Assembly (NCBI GenBank): GCA_014706295.1
Contig: JACSVZ010000008.1
Location: 17,525,659 to 17,589,658 of the forward strand
Source of the DNA: Lycocorax pyrrhopterus obiensis
Taxonomy: Eukaryota > Chordata > Aves > Passeriformes > Paradisaeidae
Length of the DNA stretch: 64,000 bases
Reading direction: 5' to 3'
The translations under genes were made by a program, and so were the position numbers. Shown here in pieces: positions 55,316 through 64,000 of this stretch; the stretch's first letter is position 1, and each line of letters starts with the position of its first letter. Below the pieces are notes generated by a model, which was not told the DNA's origin, searched no databases, and saw only the letters and a list, made by a program, of their open reading frames with translations.

Positions 55316-58300
55316 ATACTGCACCCTCATTATATACACCAAATGCGCAAATCTGTGTACAGCTCACGTTTTCCTCAGGGCTTGACCCCTGTACCTGCCC
55401 ATGCTTTATTCCCTGTATTTCGCAAAGCTTTTGAAACACCCTGCTGTCTTTGCATTACCGTGTGCAACATCAAACGCCAGCATATCTGCACATCACAACT
55501 GCACATACACAACCAACTCCCCATTTGCAGAAAGCCCTCTAAACATCCCATTTCACACGCCCCACCCTGAGTACACCAAGCACCTGCTATCATTAAGATG
55601 CTGACATTATGAACAGAAGAGCTGTCTGTTTCCTCCAGACTCCAACTTACCCCAGAGAAATAAAGCCATAGCAGTGACACTGCACACTTGGCACATCAAC
55701 ACCAAGACCACTAATACTGTTCTCTAGTATTTCATCAAGCAAACAAATATTACATGCTGCCACCCTTGTTATCTCACTGATAATCTTCCTCCATGCTGCT
55801 GCAAGCAGCAGCTGCATGATACTGTGCTGAGAGGAGCCAGGTTGGGCTTTTGCACATCTCAGTGTCCTTTCATCGTTGCTCTGTGATCAAACCCAGCTCC
55901 TCATTTCCTTGCTGTCAGGCACTTGGCCTAGCTGGTCTCTAGCTCTTGTGAATCTCTAGTGATACATAACAAGCTAACTTAAAACCACCTCAGGAGTGCT
56001 TTACTTGTGGTACAGTTAGAGCTGAGGTACTGTGCTGGTTTAATTAGTGTATGATGGTAACTAATCAAATCATATTTTGGTAGCACTTTCAGTATGAGGC
56101 ACTCTGCCCACAGGTGAGGCAGCAACCTTCAAATACAGAGGAATTGAGCAATTACAGACAACAGTTGGAAGTTGTTGCTGCCTGTGCCTGTTTCTGTTCT
56201 GCCAAGTCCAGTTGCAAAGTGCCTTGTGCCTCTTGTTACTGCTGAGCAACACCACGAGATATGCTTATGGATTCTCTGCTTCAGCTTCCCAAGACATGCT
56301 GCAGCCTGTCTTATGTTTTAAGTTATTTTCATGTTGTGGCCACACAACAATGGGGACAACAGGGGCAGCTGTGCTGCCCTTGGAAGGATCCTGTTCTTTT
56401 GCAGAGGCATGAAGATACTGGTCTATGCTCACCCAGAAAAGTCAGGGAAGATCTCCTATGTCTCTTCAGGTCAAGTAGAAACTCAAGCATTTTCTGTATT
56501 GTGACTTAGATTTCAAGGCTCTCCCACATTCAGGACACGCTTTTATATATAGACATAGAAAAGATTCAAAAGTACTCAGCATTAATTTCTAGTCTGCTGC
56601 TACTTTTTAAATAACACCCCGAAGTGCAAAATGGCCAACTGTCGCACTGCACACCTGAGGTAGCTGCAGAATCCCAGCCCAGAGATCTGACTTCTCCTGA
56701 GATTTAAGCAGCAAGGGATCCATGCTACTGCACTGTGATCACTTCCATGGACAATGTTACCACATAGAAGTGCACCATAAACTCAGTAAGCTCTTCCTTG
56801 CTTTCCTCTTCCCTTTAAGTAAGATTTCAAAGAACTCACACTTCCGTTTCATTTTTGCACAAGAGCTGTCAGTCCTAAAATTTCTAAATTTAGGTTCATA
56901 GCCTTCATTGAAAGATATCTGAAACCCTTTTAACATATCAAGTGCTTCAGAAACAGATTTGTCATACCTAAGGTCACTTTCTAGGCACCTTCATTTTCAC
57001 TGCAAATATGGAACAAAGCGGTGTTCAAATCTGGATCAGTGGGTTTCCATGTTTCTTTGCATTTCATCTCCGATGCAGCATTTGAACCCAATTCCATTCC
57101 TGAGTGATGAGTTCTGTTTTCACACGGTTTGAGTCTCTTCTTTACAAAGATGTGACTGGGAGTCTCCCTATAGTGTTACAACTCCTCTTACAAACTCATT
57201 AAAAATACTAGATATAGTCCTGTACAGGAAATTTGTAGGAATGCATTTGTTACATCTCACCAGCCTTTTCACAGCTATGTCTCTTTTTAAGTCTGTTCTT
57301 TTAGCACTTCTCACTTTTATCGTGAGGTCCACATTCAAAAGTTTGATATTTATTTCTGGCATCATTTCAAATGCTTTGTCAAAACCCTGCCAGACAAAAT
57401 GCAGGATACACAAAAACCAAACCCAACCATTTTATCCAGAGACTACATTACTTCACTCATGAGGAGACCCACACTGTACTGTCACCACCAGCCTGGGCTT
57501 ACCTGCCCCAAACCCCTTCCCTGGGGAGGCAGGAAGAGTTCCCTGCCCCAGCTGTGCACAAACACCTCGCTCCTCTCTTGGAGAGGCTTCCACTAGGCAG
57601 CGGGATCTGTGCAGCCACATGCAGGCAGCTGGGAAACTGCGCCCCTAGAACATGAGCAGCTGCTGTTCCTGGTCTGGCCGAGGGTTAGTGCAGGGCAGGA
57701 TAGCTGCCTGCAAGGGTCACATCTACTCTGCCAGAGATTTTTCTGCTTCTGACTCACAGCTCCCCTTTGCCTAAACATACCTCAGACTTACTACACGGAA
57801 ACTCACAGCACAAGTCAGCTGCTGTCCCTCTTTACCTTCGTGCACTGCCAGTGAAAAACAAGGTTGTTCTGTGAAGGTGTCACGTATCTTACAGCCCTCC
57901 AGAGGTTACAGACAGTTGGGGTGGGCAGATGGCCCTCCTGAAATATGTCAGTAAGGACTGGGAGTAGGGAGGAATGATATAATACAGCAATTAACAAATG
58001 GCAGAGGGGAGCAGCAGAGCCTGCAGAAATTTCCAAGCTACATAAATAATCTAAGGGGCATGACCTTAATAGCTGAGAACATATGGGTGCTAATTGCATA
58101 TTACTCCACTAGAATGGGGAGAAAAAAACCCTCCATGTTCATAGAACTGCCTCTGTCCCACCTCAGTGCCCAGAAATGAACTCTAGAATTGCAAAGCTCA
58201 GCACAATGTCCTTGCTCTGCCATCCAGGCAGTGGCAATTCTGGCACCAGTTAATCTCTCACAACCCCCAACAGGGCTGCTCTATCAACACTTAATACAGT

Positions 58301-61300
58301 ATCTTTATACCTTTTCTGCAAGGGACCACTCAGGCTGAGAGAGGCTGAGAGTCTCTCTATCCCCATGAACTTCCTACCCTCTTTTTGAGCTGATGTTCCT
58401 TGGATCCTTCATCCCATTCAACATGGTGTTAGGACACCTCCCTCAGCCCTGAGGACCATGGGATCTGGAACTGCCTGACCTCATCACTTCCCCCTAAATG
58501 TGCAGATCCTCTCCTGCCTCTGCAGATGTAGCTGTGCAGCTCTGGCACTTAAGGAGAGGAGGGAGGCAGAGAGAAAGCAGCGTGCTCTCAGGTTTCCCCT
58601 CCCCAAACCATGGCTTCAGGCTGTGCAGGTAACAGTGCTAAAGAGGAGGGGAGAGCAAAGGCATGGGACACATAAGCCACAGATAAGGCAAACACAAGGA
58701 GTACAGCTGCATTACTGGCTGCTCTTAGGTATCATTTTGTGCTGCATACATTTGACAACTGCAAAACTAGAATAGCAGTGAGAGACTGAAAACTGCTGCA
58801 AAATTCCTAAGCCCAAGCAGCAAAGGTAGAGTCCTGACAGAGGCTTGTGCAACATCAGGCAGGTCCAAATGAATCCTTGAAATAATACCTCTAACGTCTA
58901 CTAAAGCCTTATTTGGTCCAGGGCTGCAAGAAAGCTGCTCACTGGAATGGTTTGATTTATTTACATCTGATTTCTCTACATCAACTGCTTACATGTGACC
59001 ATGAATGTAACATGGTCCTGAAAGCAGTTCTGGGATAAAATAAACCATCATCTTGCTGACACGAGGAAATACTGGTTTAGCTAATCTCATTATTAGAATC
59101 AGTTCTCTTAACATAGCACTTTCAAAAGCAAGAACGTAAACATAAGAGCAAAGTAAGTGGCAAGCTGGGCTCCAGAGAGACCTTAGTTTATCTGCAGGAA
59201 GGGGACAGTGGTACTTGGTGAGTTATTTTCGGATGCTCAGGAGTAAAGCAGATATGAAGTACGACATACACTCTCCAAGACAGCTGTGCTCTGGCAGCTG
59301 AGATCAAGTCCTCAGCCCAAGACATTTCCTGTTCTGTCCCAACCACAAGGATAACTGTTTCCCTTCACAAAGGAACCTGCTGTCCCAGCACCACACCCTA
59401 CAGCTCTAACAGTAATGCATTCTCCTAAGCCTGCTTGGCCTGCCTTGTTTGCAGGCGGCCTTTGAGACAGTATCAGAACAACCCAGCACAGCAAGTCGCT
59501 CCCAGCAAAAATGACAGGGAGGTTTATTTTAGTGAAGTCTTAAAATGTTAAGAATTGCAAGCCTGATTCCTTGAAGCTTCAGGATTTAATGAGCACACCC
59601 TGAGTGGTGATCTTCCCCCCTTCTGCTCTGTGCAGCCTTCTGGTGTTTTATTTTTATTTCGGTTATTTCAAACCCTCATCTGATGTTAAAGCCTTTGAGA
59701 CAACTTCATTTATCTCCCTAATACTCTCAAAGTCTACTCTCTATTTTCAGATTTCAGTTCCTCTGACACCATTCTTGCCTTTTTCCTAGAATGCACTTTT
59801 AAGAGTATTCTTAAAGTTTGCCATCACTCAAACCTGCCTGAGCAATATTACATTTCCAATTATTCTACCCTGTGTTAATGCACTGAATTTGCTCCCCATT
59901 TCCCTTGTCCAGGGCTCTTTTTTTTTAAAAAAAAAAACCTCCTCTGCCTCCTTTCTCCATCTAGCCAAGACGAACTGAGTTTTCCTCTGTTCAGTTCTTG
60001 TTCTATATTGAGATATTCTTGCCTGATTTTCTTATGTCATACATCTATCCCAAGGAAGTGAAAAATCCTCCACTTCTGCTGTATTGTGGTACACCATACA
60101 ATGCCAAAATGTTAGAGAGCATCCTACGCATCAGAGATTGGCGCCTATGGGATTTACAGGAAAAACTAGGATCACAAGGGGACACTGACCTTTATTTGCA
60201 GTGTCACTTCTGGGTACTTCCATGGTCATTCCTATCAGTCACACATTGCCTCTGCAATTTGGTACATCCTAGCACAACCCTCACTGCCAGCCTGGCCCAG
60301 AGGCAAGTCAGGAAGGGGGCAAGAGGAAGGAAATGTGGGTTGCACAAGCAGACTGAAAGGAAAAGGACAAGCACAGCATGATATGGGTAAAACACTGGGG
60401 ATAGGGAAATCTGAAATGGAGGGGTGGGTGACAGGAGACTGGTCCACAGGGTGGCTGTGGGAACTGGGGTGGGAGATGTCCAGTTCCTGCAGCAGTGCAG
60501 GGGGCTGAGCAGCAGTGCAGGAACGAGCCTGGCTCTTGAGAGAGGACTTGGTTTTCAGAGTCAGCAGCTGGAGCTGCACCTTTTGATATCTCTGTAGCCT
60601 CCACAGGGCACTTGTGGACCTTGCAAAATGCTGCCCCTTCTATTTCCCAACTGCCTCCTTCTGCCCTGCTCCAAGGGGCAAGTCATGCTGGTCCTGCCAG
60701 CCAGACACCAGTAACTACTCACCAGACACCTCCAGCTCCTGGGGAGCAGATGAAAAATCCTGTTCCTGGAGTCACAGCTGTGCCACATGCTGCTGAGCCA
60801 ATGCTGTTCTCTGCCTCAGAGATGGACACACTTCACACAGTAATACTCTTTCAGATGAAAATAAGGTTTACAAGAGGAAGCAAGTTAATTTATAATTAAC
60901 TCGAGATGCCTGAGCCCAAGACAAGGAACACTTTTTAACTGGCAGCCAGATGGCTTTGCGGGCTCTGTTCCTTAAACCATTTATCAGCTTTTCAACTCGG
61001 AGACTGCCAGTCAAACAGCAGGGCCTGGAAATTATCCTACCATCTCTCCAGGAGGGTATTTTTGTATAGAGGTCTTGCTGGGTTTCCAAACTTTATGTAA
61101 GTAGCTTCATTTACTACAGCCAGAATTTCTTAACTAAGGGAATGTAGGACAGAGACTTTTGTTTTGCATGGGAGACACCTCTCCAGGGCTGCAGATTTAA
61201 GATTTCCTTCCCTTCCTTACCTAAAAGAAAAACTAATTACTACTTAAACAGAAATGAAAAGCTTTTCTTTGAGCCCCCTTGTGTCATTCCAGGTCTTTGC

Positions 61301-61865
61301 TCTTTGGTGTGTATGCCTTTGTAACAAGCTCTCTCACAGCAGGGCAGTTTCCTTGACCTACTGGTGCTAGAAACGTATTCTCGTGAAACTGAAGATTTCC
61401 TCTTCTGTATACAAAGTTAATATTCTTCCTAGATGAAAATCACACTAATGAGCATCTTCTGCTCTGCACCTCTACACAGATGCATGTGAGAATGCTGACT
61501 CCAGACATGAAGCATTTGATGCCCCATGCAGTCTTGATTCCAAAGGTCAGATTTTAAGGCCCCTGGGAATCTTCTCTCCCCACCTCCTGCATGACAGAAA
61601 CCAGAAAATTCTCCCCATGATTCCTGCATTTGAGGCCAAAGCACCTACATTGAAGGAGTTGCCCAATTATTCCCATGGTTACAATGCCTTTATCATCAAA
61701 GATTGTTTTATTATCAAACTGTCATGGGATGCTACTCTGCCTTGGCCTGCTACACTGAAGAGCCATCAAATTCTGTGTTTTGATCATCATCTTACTACTG
61801 CAGCTCAATTTTTCTCTCCATGCTTTTTCAAACAAAATGGATACTATAATGGGTTTGGGTTTTTC
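55316..61865. other. Intergenic sequence upstream of ALOX5, no gene assigned
   Basis: No recognisable gene. An 81-codon minus-strand open frame at 57168-57413 begins near a plausible acceptor and reads protein-like, but matches nothing I know. A T9/A12 homopolymer junction lies near 59.92-59.94 kb. Confidence 0.5.
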
Positions 61866-62400
61866 TGTTTTTTTTATAGAAACACTTTATTGCTGCAGTC
61901 AATAACCCTGTGTATCACACACAAATAACCAATTACAGTTTAAGAAACTAAAAATAACTCTGCAAGTGGCAATACTGAGAAAACAAACATACATGAAAGG
62001 ATACAAAACTATACATTAAGTTACTAGAAATTTAATAACTAAAAAATTCTGCAGAAGTATGAAGTGTCTTGTATAAACTATACAACACATGCCAGTGTAA
62101 AGTTCTTCAACATTATACAATTACCTATCTACAAATGTTTTACCTAAATACAAGATTAGCTGCAATTTTTAAACAGTTATCTTCTATACAAAGACAAGTG
62201 CTTTCAGTACTTCATTGGAATATACAGACACCGCAATATCTCAAAACTAAAAAATAATCACAAAATAAAAGGTCCCACTTAGAAATTTTCTTTGCCTATC
62301 TAATACAACACTAAGGAAATCCAGCCAGCAATATCCTTGCTTTTGTATTTGCCCTGTTTCACCCATATCTGAGAGGGACTCAACCCAGAGTCACTGACCT
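61866..62400 (-). other. Probable distal 3' UTR of an unseen minus-strand gene
   Basis: The minus strand is AT-rich with a UTR-like character (TTGTATAGTTTATACAAG, repeated TGTATAG-type words) and ends in GCAGCAATAAAGTGTTTC, with a T/G-containing stretch (TTTTGTTTG) downstream. Human ALOX5 has RASSF4 and ZNF22 upstream in the same orientation, so one of these could be the source, but no coding exon is visible to test this. Confidence 0.4.
61886..61891 (-). terminator. Candidate polyadenylation signal (AATAAA), minus strand
   Basis: Canonical AATAAA read as GCAGCAATAAAGTG on the minus strand at the lower-coordinate end of UTR-like sequence. The cleavage site would lie about 15-20 bases further down. 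Confidence 0.45.
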
Positions 62401-64000
62401 CCACCCTTTCATGGCTGGCCAGTCTCCAGAGCAGACCACACCAGAAATCTGTATCTTAACACACTTCAGCTTTAGGAGAAATTGGGACCTGGGTCCCACT
62501 TTGCAATAGATACTTACTCTGCCACACACAGGGCAGAAGCAACCAGCTCCTGTGCATGGCCACATCGAGGCATCACTTCAAAGGTTCCTCACGAGTGGCA
62601 GGCCAAGCAGCCCCCTTCCTTACAGCACCAGGTGGCACTGATGCTCTGATGAGTACAGGGGATTGGCTTGGACAGAGGTACTATCGCTTCCCAGGAATTC
62701 CCAGGTACAGCACACAGGCCCAGTACTTCTCTAACCCCTTGCAGGCTCATTCAATCTTCATTGAATGCCTCTGCTGAAGCAAAGCCAATCTCAATGACAT
62801 TCAACCAGAGGAAGCTGTCCTGAGGTCTGGCCATCTCTTCAGAACACGATTTTAACCACCACTCCCACTCCCAAAATACAGGCTTACAGTTGAAAAAAGT
62901 CCTGAGAATTCATAGGAATTTAAGATCTCCTCAGCTCTTAAACGGGATCAACCTTCTGCAGCACACACCTGTACTTCTAACATAATGCATGTTAATGACC
63001 TGGCAGACACATCAAATGTGACACAGCAGGGGAACTTCCTTGGCCCAGACGGTGTCTTTTTGGACAGGAGTGACGTCAATAGAATGGGAGTCTGGTCAGT
63101 TATCTGGGGCACTGGACATATCAGCAAAGGCTCTGACAATCTAGGGAAGGGATCGTGGTAGATGGCAATAAGCCTACATTCCCTCCTACTTAAATTCTGG
63201 TCTCAGGGAAGTCCCAGGGTAACCCAAGCTAACTTTGGCCAAGGTACAAGGACCAGACTTCTATTTCAGTCATTTCAAAAGCTGCCAGAAGGAAGTATTG
63301 GAAAGCTTGATCTAATAGGGGATGGTTGTTCCCCTTACTGACATCTGAACAGAAAGGACAGAGCTCACCTGAGATGTCATCAGTGCCACATGGCTGGAAG
63401 TTGAAAAAAGTCAACAGTATCTTCTTGAGGACAAAGAAGAAAAAAGCACCGTTCAGCCTTCTCAAATATTTGACGGCACCATGCAGAAGCAGAGAACTGC
63501 ATCTCCAGAAACCCACCACTAACATCAAGCAAGAATCAGTATGGGAAGTGTGACCAGCATAAATGAAACCCCTGACAGATGGATCTCTTCTGCAGCCCTT
63601 CCTGGTATGAGCAATCCTAAGCAGTATAAAGAGTTTAAATAATAGGCCTTAATTTTCATTCAGAAAAGAGCTACTGGGAGAGGGAATTGTTAGCAGCAAC
63701 ACTGGCTAAAACATTTTCATTCACAAATATTTTTCCCCAAGTGATTTTGCTGGAGATGATTTTTCTTTACAAGTTAAGATACTCAGGGGCACAGCAAAAA
63801 CATTTAGTACCCTGAATACGCTGAACACTACCTGGCATGTTCCACATGCAGCTTCCGAAACACCAGATGAGATTTTGCAATATTTCACCTAGATTCATGT
63901 ACAACAGTGACTGAAGCAGGACCAGCAAGTTACAGTATGCTGTATCGGCGATGTCAGAACACTGCTCACACACCACAGCCTCTCAGGTGTGAGCTGGAGA
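62401..64000. other. Right-end sequence, no coding exon recognised
   Basis: No open frame here resembles a known protein on either strand. It may be a continuing long 3' UTR of the minus-strand gene that appears to end near 61.87 kb, or intergenic sequence. Confidence 0.35.

Overview
The window is a nuclear vertebrate locus, almost certainly from a bird and probably a songbird. The genes are split by canonical GT-AG introns, and CR1 retroposon 3' ends are scattered throughout. There is an avian-type endogenous retrovirus LTR pair and one tRNA-Ile-headed, CR1-tailed SINE of the kind described from songbirds (TguSINE1-like). The proteins are closest, from memory, to avian cytochrome P450 2H1 and to vertebrate arachidonate 5-lipoxygenase. 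No bacterial, viral or CRISPR features are present.

Layout. (1) Positions 1-6,800, minus strand: exons 1-8 of a CYP2-family cytochrome P450 (CYP2H1-like, also called CYP2C23 in birds). Its ninth exon, with the heme-ligand cysteine, lies beyond the left edge. A TATA-like box and a CACGTG E-box sit just upstream of exon 1. (2) About 6.9-28.3 kb: a gene-poor interval with a SINE, two oppositely oriented LTRs, two CR1 tails, simple repeats and one unexplained exon-like open frame near 20.4 kb. (3) 28,503-54,451, minus strand: a complete 14-exon ALOX5 gene encoding 674 residues, with every splice junction canonical and all iron ligands identifiable. (4) 54.45-54.8 kb: the GC-rich ALOX5 promoter, containing a 52-bp tandem repeat of about three copies. 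(5) 55-64 kb: flanking sequence with one CR1 fragment and a probable polyadenylation site near 61.9 kb, which would end another minus-strand gene whose coding part is outside the window.

Both recognised genes point the same way, about 21.8 kb apart, and both belong to enzyme families that oxygenate arachidonic acid: CYP2 enzymes as epoxygenases or hydroxylases, 5-lipoxygenase as the leukotriene-forming enzyme. The most notable sequence details are in the proteins. The P450 has glycine in place of the usual I-helix acidic residue. The lipoxygenase ends in valine instead of the isoleucine of the human enzyme, and three of its known regulatory sites differ from the human sequence.
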